DNA of 64,000 bases. Origin: Promerops cafer. Taxonomy: Eukaryota > Chordata > Aves > Passeriformes > Nectariniidae. The notes below the pieces were generated by a model. It saw nothing but the letters and a program-made list of their open reading frames with translations. It searched no databases and was not told where the DNA came from. This document shows, in pieces, positions 25,012 to 39,100 of this stretch. The position numbers were made by a program, and so were the translations under genes. Positions within the stretch are counted from its first letter, which is position 1. Each line of letters opens with the position of its first letter. The DNA is taken from NCBI GenBank assembly GCA_013398275.1, contig VZSE01002180.1, positions 965,470-1,029,469 of the forward strand, given 5' to 3'.

Positions 25012-26783
25012 AATGCTGATACCAGCATTATTGTCTCTTCCCAGTGCCTGGTTGGCAGAACTTTGGCTCCACTGTAACTCAGCCTGCTGGATAAAAACCT
25101 CTCCAGCAGAACCCTGATTCAGAATCACGTATGTTGTGCATGTGATGCAGACACCTTCCTCCTCTTCTCCCCCTACTCAGCTCTTTTTAAGAACATATGT
25201 AAGAAAGATATCTCACTGTGCAGTTTTAAGTTCAAAATAATGATCTCTCAGGGCTATTAATAAATCATGGGTGACAGGTCACATTTTTATACTGGCCTCC
25301 CCCTCATTGGCTTAACAATTAAGACACAGATTTAACAAGTCATAGCACATACATGCTTCATAATCATGGACTCCAAACTGGACTTTTTTGCCAGGACTTT
25401 TTACTCCAGTACCATGTCTTCAACAGTGGGCAGATACACGTTCCAGAAGTTAACTCATGAAGTCAGCTGCATTAATGGATTATTGTCCATCCTAGATTTC
25501 TTTCATTAAGCCATTTAAATTCCAAATATGTTAGTTTAATAACCCTTACAGGATTTTTTTTTTCATTAATTCCTGTACGGAATTGAAAAAATTGCCAGAT
25601 TTTAACTCCCTCTTGCTGTTCATTATTCACTTCTATTACAGAAGCAAGGTGCCCTGGTGAGTTAGTATGTGGAAAAAAGTGTCATTTCTGATTTTTGTTC
25701 CCCTCTGATTTTACTGAACACCACCTCATTCCCATGAAGAGACAATGATGTCTAATATTCCTCATATACACAGCACTTATATTACTAGAGTAACCAGTCC
25801 TGTCCTCAGTATTTACATAGAAGTTTTATAGACCTGTAAGAAGAGATGGTCCTACTGATTTATACAATGATGTATGATTTATTCAATTCTTGTTTCTAAT
25901 ATTCTTCTCCATTGCATCTCTTAAAGAAATAAATATTTATTAGAACTCAAGTACTAATCAGTTAAGGTAATATCAATCCCTTCTTTTTGTGTAGTAGCTC
26001 CAAACTGACTCAAGTATTTTCCTCCACTGTGTGCCACCAAGAGATTAGAGGGAACACATACTGCTGCTCATTCAAGTAGCCTAACTGCATCTCCCAAGTT
26101 CCTTACAGTTGCCTCCTGCCAGTTAGTCAGTCAAATCACTCTGTCTTCAACTTCTGCTGCTCTTCCCCTTTCACTTCTTTTCCTGACGTTACACATATAC
26201 CACATAACTATAAATTACCATATGTTAAACTTAGTGGGATGAAACATTTTATTTACTGTGGCTAATCAGTGGCACAACTCTTCCTGTGACCTCTAAATTC
26301 TTACTTTCTTTTGAGTTGAGCCCTAGTATAATCTTCCAGATGTCTTCACATTCCACTTTTGTTTTAATTTAAAAAGTGCTCAGTAAGTCCTTTTTAAAGA
26401 GGTCAGCAAAAAGCAGACTAACCTGTAGCTCAATTTAACAGTTAGTGTTCACAACAAGAACTCCTGAACACCATTTCATGAACTGTTTGTTCCATCACCT
26501 CCAACATTTCATGTTCCAGTAACACTACTTCCCAGCTATTACGACAGCAAGCCTCCCTTCCTAAGAGACCATGTGTTATAAAGACAGAGGCAAATTCATC
26601 ATAGTTTCTCAATAATAACCTAAACTGCTTTCCCTGAGCCTCCAAGTGCCTACCATAATCTCCAATCCATGTTATGCAATGCATAAAGTGATGAGGTAGA
26701 GTCACATGTTAGGGTAGGTGCTCATGATTGCAATGCCCAACTCCAGCTCTAACCTCGATCTTCACAAAGTCTTTAACAGAGTC

Positions 26784-26833
26784 TCCCTCAAGCCACGGAC
26801 CGGCTTTCGGTGTAACGGCCCCGCTTTGAGGGA
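26784..26833. other. CpG-rich imperfect hairpin in intron 1
   Basis: TCCCTCAA at 26784-26791 is the exact reverse complement of TTGAGGGA at 26826-26833. The stem extends by GC/GC with one bulged T at 26825. Inside, ACCG (26799-26802) and CGGT (26808-26811) form a second small stem around a five-base loop. The 50 bases hold five CpG sites within very CpG-poor intron sequence. It matches no RNA family I recognise. It could be a structured RNA, a transposon end or a regulatory island; function is unknown. Confidence 0.45.
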
Positions 26834-28423
26834 TGAGACTTTGGAGAAGATACATGGAAATACACATACTAATTTACATCCAGAAAGAGAAAAATAACTG
26901 CATGATTTGCATGTGACCACACCTATGGAAAACTGTACAGCAATTCACATGCAAAAGGATCAGATTTTGCCACAACATCCTGACAGGACTACAATACCAA
27001 ATACTGTGTTCACAGTAAGCTGATTACACAGGGAACCTATCAAACTGAAAATCACCCCATTAAAATACTCACATAAAGATCTTGGTTACAGGTAGCAAGC
27101 CTTAAGACAAACAACTGTGAGAAAGTGAATTAAATATGGCAAGATCTTTAATATATACAAGTAATTAAAAGATATATATGCAACCAGGAACATAAACCAT
27201 TAAACAAACAGATCATATATATACACACACATCATACATATGTGATCTAACACATATAATCACTAACACAGACAAATTTTAGACTGAGTCATCTGTGAAA
27301 CAAGGCACTGCACACTGAAAATATGTCAACCTTGATTACAGTACTTAAGCAATTCAATTCCTCTGTCTCCAAGAGGCTACTCTATTCACTCAATGCCCTT
27401 ACAGTTAGAGGGCAAGCCAACAAAGAATCTCACTCTTCCCTGCTTGTGAATATTGCCTCCTTTGTGCAAAACTCTGGACTGGCAATTAAGATTTGCTTAA
27501 TAAAATAGGATTTTCGAACTGTATTCTTTGGGAAACAGACTCTAATATATTATAAACAAGTATATTTGCTCTCTGAAGTGATTATTTCAGTTTACAAGTT
27601 TTCTTTTGTGTATCTTAGTTTCCAAACTTTGGCATGGATTTCCTACTGTGTTTGCCATGGTAACCAAGCAGCCTGAGCCTCTACTTGAAATTCCATTTAA
27701 CTGTTTAGCATTGCATATTGATCAAGATACATTAACATCCTTAAGTACTCCAAAGAGTGAAGCAGCCATTCTCATACTGGAGAACCACCTTGTATCACAA
27801 ACCTCAAAGGATTTTTGCTATTGTTTAAAATGGCAGCATAGTAGGGAAACTTCTTTGCCAAAGATGTACGTAAAAAGCCACCAAATAAAGAGAATGCACT
27901 CAGATGTGAGGAAAGGAGTATACTCCATTTATAAGGAGCTACATTAGAACAGCAGTCTCTATCTGACACTATCTTCTCCTCTGTGAAAGAAGAGTTTGCA
28001 TTCATGTCAGAAAGGAGAATTTGCTCCAGGAGTACATTTGAATGAGAAAGACTGTTTCCTGCATTAAAGCTTGTTCCCAGTGGAAAACTCTTCTGTTCCA
28101 GTGCAAGAGGGGCCAGGTAACTGGCTAACTTGAAGTTCGAGGATTAACACTAGCAGGGCAAAGCCAAAGCACAGTTGCTTGCTTCTTTTAGTTTCCATTT
28201 TGAAGAAAGATCTTTCTTCAAACATTTCTCTCAAACACAGGATCATGAGAAAACATCTGTTTTAAGCACACAGAATCTTTTCCAATTCCTACAAAACCTA
28301 CCAACCTACCTCAGCACAGTAAAATTTTTTTATAATAAAAAGTTAGTACGAAACAGATTAGGAAAACCTGAAAAAAAACAGGCTTACTGCTCATATTTCT
28401 CAGTCTCACTACACCGTATGATT

Positions 28424-28458
28424 AAAAAAAAAAAAAAAAAAAAAAAAAANAAAAAAAA
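28424..28458 (+). repeat. Poly(A) tract with one N
   Basis: About 35 A with an unknown base at 28450. No retrotransposon body is recognisable immediately upstream, so it may be a simple homopolymer. Length is unreliable. Confidence 0.85.
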
Positions 28459-31400
28459 GGCTGGCTGGTCAGCAGTTAAGCTCATCCTTTACTCTGCTCA
28501 TGATTTAAGACAGGGTGAAACAGTTCTGACATTCATGCCTGTTGTATAGATGGAGACTCAGAATATAGAAAACCATCTCCAAGAATACACAAAATACAAA
28601 ATCTCCCCCTAAAGCTTCCCCACAAAACGACTGAGATACTCTAGCATCCATTTAGGTACCATTAAACATCTCCTCTCTTTCCATGATATCTGCCAAGTGA
28701 GCTGTACATCCATTTTTTCACTGAACATTACTGCCTCCAGCTCCTCAGTCTCTTACAGTCCTTTCCTCTCCTGATCTGAAAGCCAGTATGGTGGCCTCAC
28801 TGGGTACCACACAGAGAGTTGGATTTGTATCACTAAAAATAAATTGCCTTCACTCTGTTCATCTGGCCCAGCCCTAAGAAGCTTCTGGGACAAACATTCT
28901 GCCCCTTGTTAAAACCTATTTTGTACTTCCCTTAGGGTCTGCAGCCTATCACACCACAATATTTTCATTCTGCAGTTCAATTATTAGTAATTGCTTACAG
29001 CAGGGCTGGTCAAAAAGCAGGATCCTTCTAAAGTAACGGTAAATTTTGCATGACTGGGATTTGTGGGAGATCTGGTAATGTCTTATACATCCAGAGAAGG
29101 TTTTGTATTATTTATTCTCTCCCTTCTTTCTTCTCTTCTTCCTTTTATTGTGACAAAAAGGATATTTAGTGACTGCTTTGCTCAGAAAATTAAAATCACA
29201 CACTTTTTTCTCCAGTTTTACATTAGACACCATTCTCTTTTAGTAGCATGAGTTAAAAATCACCTTCAACACAAGCAACCAAAATTTCATACAATATTAA
29301 AGCCATCTTCTCAATGCCTAGTACAATGGCACTAAAGACATTCTTTATTTCTACTGGTAAACCTCATTTGATACATCTTTGAATTGCATTTATGTCCTCC
29401 AGCCTTCAACAGCTGTATCACAAGCTGGCTCAGCTTGTAATCAACACTACACTCTGTTTATCATCTTTTCAAAGTTTTATTGCTGAACCAAAAATTCCCT
29501 ATGGATTTCTTCAATGAATTTTCACTTAATCTATGGTTGTGATATCAGCTTGTTTCTCCTTATAAAGTAACTCTGATTATGAACAGTGATGTGTCCCAAA
29601 GTTATTATGAGCACCATGTACATGCTCTTGCTTCTCTGCATCAGTGCCACCAATTAAATTATTTCCAAAACCACTCCTAGAAGACCTCAATTTGAAGGCC
29701 TCTTCCCAATCATTTTCTCAGATACAAAGAACTAAGCTTTTAATTCTCTCAACATTTTGTAACAGAATTTTCAAGTTCTAAAATTCCCTCATTTTAAATA
29801 TCTAATATATGGATCTGAAGTTCCACTTCATTCAAGGACATGAACTTAGTAAGTTACAACTCTCCTTTACTACCAAAGTGTTACACTACAAAGGCTGAGC
29901 ACCAGAACTTTAAATAAAGCTGGCTATATATGCACATTATACATTAATGTTTTCCCACCACAGGGAGACAACATTTTACTTTCAGCAAAACAAAAAAGAA
30001 TTCCTAACACAGAAGTCTATAATGTAAGAATTTCAAAAGCTAAAACTGAAAGGGGATTTTTTTTGTTGTTGTGGTGGTGTATGTGTTGAATAGCAGTCCT
30101 GCATGTTTTTCTCTATCTGAATACAATCCAGGATAAGCCTTGCAAAAATACCTGCCTGTCACTCAGCCAAAAGCAGTCAGAAGGTTTTTAGCAGAAATTT
30201 TCACTGTTAGGAATAGGGTGAATTAAAAAGCAACTGATTTCAGAATATCACAGGGCATTCCAAATATTCACAGGCACTAAATGAAGTTCGTGCTGGAATA
30301 CTACTTATGGACTGTCACAAGCTGTGTAAAGAACATATAACACATCACCTTCTGTAAAGGCTGGAAGGCACCGAAGCACACATTTTAGTCTCTTCACTTT
30401 TGAGGAACTGAGAAAATGAAGTGTACTGTAACAACTATCTCTTTCCTTAACTGTGCCTCATAATTAAGTTCTGCAAGTCTCACTTAGTATTTATGCTTAG
30501 TCAACTACAATTCATTTCTCAACAGTTACAATTCAGTACCTTGTAACAGATTCATAGCTCTAAAGTAAAAAAGTAATAGTTACCTTTCTGATCTTCTTGC
30601 TCCTTATTCTCCAGTGGATCCCTTTATTTCCTCCTACAGTCTAGTCATACTGTTGCCTACACTTATAATCAGTCCTTTCTCACCTGTTTTTAACACTGAG
30701 TGAGGCATAATTCAGACGAGCTTAACAGAGATAAGAAAACATGTACTAGATGTAAGAAACAAATTAAAATAAGGAAAACAGGTATGTAAATATCAAATGG
30801 ATTCCAAGTAAAACCACACATTCTGGCACAATTCAGCAGCTGTTCGCATTCAGTTCACACACTCAGTTGCAGTACTTATTAAACACTTAGTAAGTTACTT
30901 TCACTGGGAAATTGTTTAAGTTGGCCCAGCTCTACAAGCAAAACTGGCTAAAAAATCATACCTGTTAAAGGCAACACTTATTTAAATTAGAGCTGGCAGA
31001 CTGATTTTAGATGGCACCCAAAACATAGAACGAACTGGAAACATTGCATGACTTAATGGTATCGTCATCTCTGAGTTGATCACCTCCTCCCCATGCACAC
31101 ACACAAAAGTTACCTGACCTGTTGGACCAGTGTTTTAGTCAGTCGCACATTCAAAGCCATTACTTTCACTTTACCTTTGAATCCTACTTTTTTCTTTTCT
31201 AAAACAATGGTATGGTTTTGTTACAATACTGGAAAAACGTGCTTGTGCAACACCTATCAACAGTAAACATTCAGGCTGACTGACAAAAGCAAAAACTGCT
31301 TCTGTTTTTTCTTTCATGAGATTAGACATCTGAGGTATCTTTAAAACACTTAAAACTAAGTGTCCTGTTAAAAAACAGGACTGCTGTAGCTTCATCACTT

Positions 31401-33607
31401 CAGTTGTTAAAATTTCATCTCTAACTTTAAAAAGATCAAAATATATTAACACTTATAAGTTGGCTTTATGGCTGTGTTCTATGACAAAAAAACCCCAAAC
31501 ACCTGCAGTCCCTTGACAAAACCCTAACGTTTTCTGATTTTAAGAGTGAAGATTAAAGTAGAATATTCCTCTCTTTAAAGGTATTCAGAAGTATTGAAAC
31601 CAAAAAACAAATACAGAGACTTTAAACACAAAAAGAACAAATAAAAAAAACACATCTGGCTGATTCAGGGAATCAGCATTACAACTTAGCTAAATTGATT
31701 TACTTGAAATTTGCAAGCTATTATATGATCACCATTATTATTAAATTAGGCCAGGTTCAGTTTCATGTAGACTTGGCAGAAGTGAAATAGAAATTCATAC
31801 TGCATAACAATATACTCAATATAACTCCATTCATTATACTAATAACATACAGGAAAATAGTTGCAGGTTGAGTTTCCACCAGTCTACCACACTGCTATCT
31901 ATCTCAGAAAGTTTCTCCCATTCCCTTTTTAGCTCGAGAAGTTATTTCTTTATGAAGGAAAAAAAAATTAAAAGGCAAGAGCAGCAAAAGCTGAGGATTA
32001 TCCGTTGCTATAACAAAACAATGTTTTAGTCCAACAGTATAAACTCACTGCTTGGAAGAAAAAATTATCTGGTAAGGAAAGCAGTCTGAGTAATTGTACC
32101 CTGCATTGCCCTGTTGCTATAGAAACTTACTTCACTGTAGCAGTTAATTGCTAATCAATTTATAATTTTTCATTACAAAGCTCAATAGGAGTCAAATGCA
32201 ACACTGTCATGTCTGTCCAGCAAGTCCAAATTATGTCTCTTCTGGCCACTGTTGGATTTTGCAAGCCCTACAGGAATGCTGGACATTTTTTATAGTGTTT
32301 TTATCAAGCCCATAATTCCATCATGTTGCAGCATGTTAAGAAAATATTACTAGAACAAAGCCCTAATTACTTTAGTACTATAAATAAGATGGCGCTGGCT
32401 AAGAGCACCAGAAGAGTCCCACAGAAGTTATGTGAATAAAATATGCACAAATGTATAACCTGTGCTCCAAAAGCAGGATGAGGCCCACTGGTTTATGCTT
32501 TTTGTGGTCACATACAGTAACAGACAGATGAAATAACATATTTGCTTTAACTATTGTCACATAGTTGTTAATTCACAATGCATCTTCCTTCTGGGGCTGA
32601 AGACATTTCATTGCAAGCCAGCCCAACAAGATGAAAAGTGTTGCTAAACAAACACAGCTACTAGCAAACAAATAGCAAGGACCAAATCCCTAAAACAAAT
32701 ATAGTGAACTTTGATTTCCCACAATCCCATGTGTACAAGTTCTAGGATATCACCCAGTCTGAAAAGCAGAATCCTCCTTCAGAACTTTTAGAACAAAAGG
32801 CAGTATGGTCCAAATTCAGGTACTAGCTTTCTCAATAAAAATATTTCTTTTAAAGTAAGCAAAGTATTAAGATATTTTAAATAATAATAAGTGTTGGCAG
32901 TTTCTCTGGTATATATATTATGTGGAAAAAACCCACAACCTTTTGGCTGCTATTAATAATTTTCTCTTTAAAATTACCATCAAAGGGGTAAAAGTATTCC
33001 ACATACCAAAGAGTCACACAACACTGTCTCTTTCCTCAGGCTGATTTTTGTCTCAAGCGTATGAGGGAGTGATCAGACTGTCTATTGTCACCAAGAGACC
33101 TCACAGACACAGTGCTGCCCACTGAGGGGCCAGTGCCCACATGTCAGGCCTTTTGCTCAAGGTCCTCCCAGGAGACTGTGAGGACACCCAACACAGCCCA
33201 GCTATTGAATCATCCCACCCACTGACATGGGCATACTGTAATACCAGGCACACTAGGGATCTCTGCTGTCAAAAATAATCCTACCTTTAACCACCACTGA
33301 TGTTCGCACACTGTCCAAATCTAAAGTCTCCTTTATATCAATTTGCACTGCAAGTGCCACAGCTGCAACATACCTACTAACCAGAGGAGACAGAAATGAA
33401 GAAAGGGCTTGCAGATGAGTGAAGAGAAAACACAGCAAAAGTGGTTTCTAGGCTCCTAAGACTGAGCTTCTCCAGGCCCTGATCTTCCTAGCATTCCCCT
33501 TTGGCTCTCTTATGTACACACAATGCCTCTATCAATTTAGGGCTAACAAAACACAATACACAGATCAACCAGATCAATGCCAGTCCAACATGTTTTTGCA
33601 GAAGGTG

Positions 33608-34575
33608 TGTGGTAGGTTGACCCTGGCTGGATGCCAACACCCACCAAAGATGCCCTATCACTCCCCTCCCCAGCTGGGCAGAGGAGAAAACAATATAGTG
33701 AAAGGTTCATGAGCTAAGGACTGGAAGAGATCGCTCACCTATTACCGTCGTGGGCAAAACACACTCAACTTGGGGAAATTAACTGAATTTATTACTAAGA
33801 AAATCAGAGCAGGATAATGAGAAGTAAAAACAAACCTTAAAACTACCTTCTTCCCACTCCTCCCTTCTTCCTACCTCCTCCCCAGCAGCACAGGGATACA
33901 GGGAATGGGGGTTGTGGTCAGTTCATCACACGTTGTTCCTACCACTGCTCAGGGACAGGAGTCCTTCCCCTGCTCCAGCGTGGGGTCCCTCCCACAGGAC
34001 AGAGTTCTCTATGAACCTTTCCTATCTGAGTCCTTCAGGCACAGCCTACTCCAGCACGAGTCCCAAGTCCTACCTGCTCTACGTGGGCTCCTCCCTCCAT
34101 GGGTCCACAGGTCCCTGCCAGGAATCTGCTCCAGCCTGGGCCTCCCGCAGGTTCACAGCCCCCTCTCAGGTATCCACCTGCTCTGATGTGGGTCTGTGCC
34201 ACGGGTTGCAGATGGATCCCTGCATCCCTGTGGCCCTCCATGGGCTGCAGGAGCACAGCCTGTCTCACCATGGTTCTCACCACATACGGGCCATAGGGGA
34301 ATCTCAGCTCTGACACCTGGAGCACACCTCCTGCCCCTCCTTCTGCAGTGACCTTGGTGTCTGCAGAGCTGTTCCTCTCACGTGTTCTCACCCTGCTCTT
34401 CTCTGGCTGCAAATACATCTGCACAATAACTTTTCTCTCCCTAAATATATTATCACAGAGGTGTAACTACTGTTCCTGATTGGCTCAGCCTTGGCCAGCA
34501 GCGGGTTCATCCTGGGCTTCTCAGAGCAGCTTCCAGTAGAAGCCCCCCAGAACCTGGCCACACAAAGCCAGTACA
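33608..34575 (-). mobile_element. Solo LTR of an avian endogenous retrovirus
   Basis: A 968-base element bounded by TG...CA and flanked by a perfect 5-bp direct repeat AGGTG (33603-33607 and 34576-34580), the signature of retroviral integration. On the minus strand it begins TGTACTGGCTTTGTGTGGCC, has a TATA-like TATATTTAGG region near 34450 and an AATAAA near 33790, in the order expected for U3-R-U5, so its sense is minus, the same as WDR20. The body has diverged copies of a 'GCTGGAGCAG...CCATGG' tandem motif. No gag, pol or env lies beside it, so it is a solo LTR left by recombination. It strongly resembles a well-known bird LTR family; I do not give a family name. Five-base duplications are typical of ERVL-like or some other avian ERVs. 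Confidence 0.9.
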
Positions 34576-36150
34576 AGGTGTTGCCTATTGTTCACAGGGA
34601 ACAGAGACGTCAGAGTGCAGCACGAAGAGCAGCTGAGCAAGCTGCCACTGGACTGCTGCAGTAGCTCATTGGTAACCAGTACTTTGTCACTCTAAAAATG
34701 GGAAGTATGGATCACCTTGAGCATCACTAAAGGCATCTCAAGCTAGGCATTTGTTTGAGCTCTTTAGAACAGTTGTTTGCCCCATCTTTCTGATTTAGAA
34801 GTGCTAACATGTGCCCACGCTTAACTATCCCAGTTCCATCTAGAGAATTTACAGAGGCAGCATTTTGGCTAAAATACAGAACTACACTTGAACAGTCACT
34901 TCATTGGCACAGAAACTATTCTGCCAACGCTGTTAGGTCAGAAATATCACCTGGAACAACATCTTAAAGCTCTGAAGGTGTTAGCAAACAGTTCATGACA
35001 CACAGACAGAAGTTATTCTGTACAAGGGACCACAGTTCCACTGCTGAAGGCAGGAGAGGCCCTCCCTGTGAATGTAACTGGACAGCTGCCTTTAGAGGGG
35101 AGGGAGCATAAGTTCACACTGAAGTAACAGCACGACATTTCTTGAAGTCACCTGTTGAGATATACAGCTCACGCTATTAAATAGCAATAATTCTCTAGTC
35201 AATACAAGCATCTCACTTTTACAAGCTGCACCCTGTATTTCTGAAATTCTTCTTTGGGAAAAAACCTCCTGTATCAATATATCACACTGAACAGGCACAC
35301 TTTAAAAAAAATATTATTTAGTTATTTGTGGACAGTGAAGTAATAATTCGAACTGACACAAAATGACAATGCAAAATGGGCTGGAAAACAGGTAAGAAAT
35401 ACTGCATTTGGCAGTAGATGATACCAAATTTCAGAAGTGGTATTGCCAAATCAAGCAACTATTCCTGCCCTCATAAATTATTTTTTTAAAGACAGACCTT
35501 CTTGACACCTTAAGTGCAAACAAACAGGTAGCTGTTGAAGGTCTCTGGCCCAGTCTCTTATTAAAAATGCTAAAGAAAAGCAACCTCTAGAAATACTTTC
35601 ATTTAAAAATGAAATCTGAAAATAAAATCCAACTGCCTGCTATTCTGTAGGAAAGGCAAAAAACTGAAGAAAAATGCACACTAAGCCTTCATCTATGGCT
35701 TCACAATACAGTATTAAGTTGATGTTAAGAGATTGTATTTTCCATTCCAACCACTAAAATATGCAAATCCAAACATCTAGCCTATAATTTAAATCTTAGT
35801 AACGTGACTTAAAAAACAAATAATTGCAAAATTATTTTTCTGTAGTACTGACAGTTACCAATAGAAAACCAGAAAAATCAAGACAACAAAAGTAATCCTT
35901 TACAACTCATGCCTAAATTTCATTTCAATGATAGCTTCAAACATATATTACACTCATGCTCCAATACTCACCTCAAATACCAAAAAAACCTGCAAAAAAC
36001 CTTTCTAGAAGTCTTAAAAGAACCATACAAAAAATCCTTAGAAATAAACTGCCACAGTTAAAATAGGATGAGACTACAACTTTTACAATTCTGTATTTGT
36101 TATGGTTACATTTGTAAGTTAGGAAAAGAAGACATTTATTTTACTCAGGT

Positions 36151-36170
36151 TCACAGAGTTATCTCTGTGA
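36151..36170. repeat. Perfect 8-bp inverted repeat
   Basis: TCACAGAG and CTCTGTGA flank a four-base loop TTAT. It is a short perfect hairpin in WDR20 intron 1, probably chance. Confidence 0.6.
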
Positions 36171-39100
36171 CTGTAGCCCTGAGCAGGCTAAAGTGTCCTT
36201 AAGGCATTGTTTAAATAGCTTCTTTCACCAGACTTGTGGGGTTTTTAACACCCAGTTCAATGTATATTGGTGTCCATTCTCTCTCCTGTTGTCATTGCTC
36301 CCCCTTTCTTTAGCTCAAAGGGAGCATTAAAACCATAAACCTGAGTCCTCTCCAACTTTCACATGATATCCCTTCCCTGAAAAAAATATATCTAAAACTC
36401 CTGCTAAATAATATTTTTTTAATTACTAGGAAACAGGGGGTAATGCAGTTTGTTCATAACATCAATGTTTTCTCCCTACACCAGCATACTCCTAAGCTAA
36501 ATCTCTTGCTTTGTACTTTGTCTGACACAGCACTCCACAACCTCTAGTTGTACAAAAATTATACACTATTAAACCAACGACTTCTTAATACAGTCACCTT
36601 CCAATCCCCCATGGAGTTAAAAAGTAGTAATAAAAATTTATAAATATTATTTTTTTACCATTACAGCCACATGTAAACATTATGATTAACTCAAGAAATT
36701 AAAGAATGAATATATCTGGTAAACCAAAACTGAAATCAATTTTGCAGAAAGTATCAGAGATCTATCATTCCATTATGAACAGCTGGACTGAATAATGCAT
36801 GAGAAATCCCAATGCAAGTTACAACACTGCCACTGGAAATGTTTCAATTGCAGCAGCTGGTGGTCCTGCCCACAAAGACCAGGGGGCTGCATCCACTGCA
36901 CCAGCAGCTGCTCAGCAGGAGCCAAACAGGCAACAGCAGCTGCTTTAAGTTATAAGGGGCAAGAAATGGGTGGGATGGAGATGCTAAGAAATGGGCTGTC
37001 GATTCATTTGGGCCTAAAAGTGGAGTGAGGTAAGGAAGGAAAAATACTCTATTTCCCAGAAGGACACAGCCAAATATTATTACTTAAAGTATAGCACATT
37101 TAATGTTACTGTTTCTTTTCCTTAAGCCTTCTAAGAGGACAGATAATGGAAATATTAGACACTATTTTGCACTAAATGGCACCACTTTCAAATAATAATT
37201 TGTCCAAGTGTGTCAACTCATAGTCACGACAACTGGATAGCAAGTGGCCTTTGAGTACACGTCCTTCACAGGAAGGTACTTCAGATGGGTCCCTTTAGCC
37301 AGAAAACTACAATAATACTTCAAACTAGGGCATTAAATTTGATTCTAGAATGTCAAACAAGACAATTATGGCTGGCAATTCTCTCAGAGGTGGGTCTAGG
37401 CAGCCTTTAATTAGAGTTTGAGGCACCTTCAATGTACATTTTTACTATTAACAGTTAACTATTTAACTGTTTTGCAGACTCCCAGATGTCAATGTATAAT
37501 GGAAACTCCTTGTAATTTAAGCACATAGCATTACACTTTTATAAATATTCTGACAAAAGCTGCCCCATAAAACTTTCCACAGGCACATTTGTTTGTTACA
37601 AATGACCCCTCTTTGCATCTGTGAAGCATTATGACTAAAATTTTGTCAATCTGCAAAGAATAAGTGCCACAATTATTAGCTTTACACTAAATTAATTTCC
37701 CCAACTGAATCCATGTAAGTGCAATATTACCACAAATGCACTTCAATACAAAACAAAAACCTCCAAAATTGTAACTGCTGTGGCAAAAAAAACCCCAAAG
37801 ACACACACAAAAACTCACTGCCTATAAAATACTGCATCCCAACATGGGGGTTTGGCCAGCATAGCCCAGCATTCACTGTCAAACATGCCAGCCAAACAGG
37901 CAGTCATAGACAAATTCACTGTTACCTCAGAGAGCAATCCTTCAGCCAATACAGTGCAAGAGCTCACTGAAGTCAAACAGTTGTGAAATGAGCTTGAAGC
38001 ACAGACTAGGACAAGAAAAAGCACTACAGACTAACAGCACTTCCTACATAAAAATCATCTTGCAAGGTCTGTCAACCATAGATATTTCATCTTCCTCCAG
38101 AGCAAGAAACATTTAACAGTGTAACTGTCATTTTAAAGCAGCTTTTTAGTCTTTTTATCTTACTCTAGCCAGTCCTAGTAGCTCTGTATAAGCCTCATAA
38201 CAAAATTAAACACTGAAAGCTACCTACATATCTGTAATCTACATTAACTCTTCACTGTTTCCTTCAGCAGTGTTGTTGAAAAAAAAAAAAAGGCATTACT
38301 AAAAATTCTACCCTTCAGGAAAGACTACAGGGGTATTTTGTAACATGTCTGTCAGTCCCTAGTACAGCCCAGATAGAATTAGGAATAATAGTATCTATCC
38401 ACATCACAGAATTCAAAGTGGTAAATAGTATTATCCATCCATTAAACACCTGAAACAAATTTCCAAGAGGCTCTCAAATACCTTCACAACCACAGATCAA
38501 GAGGTAAAGTATTACTGATCTAGCCACAATACCTCCATGAGACTGGCTAGTCCAGTCCCAACATAACAACTATTATCCAACACAAAGAAGAAAAAAAACT
38601 CAGCAAGAAATTAAAGGATTTCTTGAAAAAAAGAAATCTACAGCACCCTTTTAACAAGGGACAGAATAGAGTCACATCCAACACACCTGAGAAATGTTAA
38701 ACATCAGCAGCAAATCCAACACATGGTTTTTAAATTCTGAGAGATTTTCACTAATAGATGAGAGTACACATCAAATTTGTGAATAACATCAAGACTGGAA
38801 GGATTTTTTGCATTATGCAGCACAGAATTGGAAATAAAACCACTCTAATAACCTTAATAGAACAAAACGTAATGAAAATGCTACATGGCATTTATAAACA
38901 TCAACAAAAATCAAGGCATGGATAAAAATGGAGAAAAGCAGCAATATGATAAGAAACAATCCAAGTGAGTCATCACTATAAGGAGGATTCAAAAATGTCA
39001 ACACTATTCAATATGTTAGCAAGAATATTAGAAGACAGACACAGCAAGCAACAATTCTCCCTTGCTCTGTACTGAAATCACAGTGCAAGCACTGGGTCTA

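Noticed and set aside
26442..26705. Minus-strand 87-codon frame next to the CpG hairpin
   Set aside because: No splice-site framing, no recognisable motif; proximity to the hairpin is not evidence of coding.
27606..27947. Plus-strand 113-codon frame
   Set aside because: No recognisable domain, inside WDR20 intron 1 on the opposite strand, and of a length expected by chance somewhere in 64 kb.
33905..34424. Overlapping frames of 65-133 codons on both strands
   Set aside because: They lie within the solo LTR and reflect its GC-rich repeated units; no retroviral protein is present.
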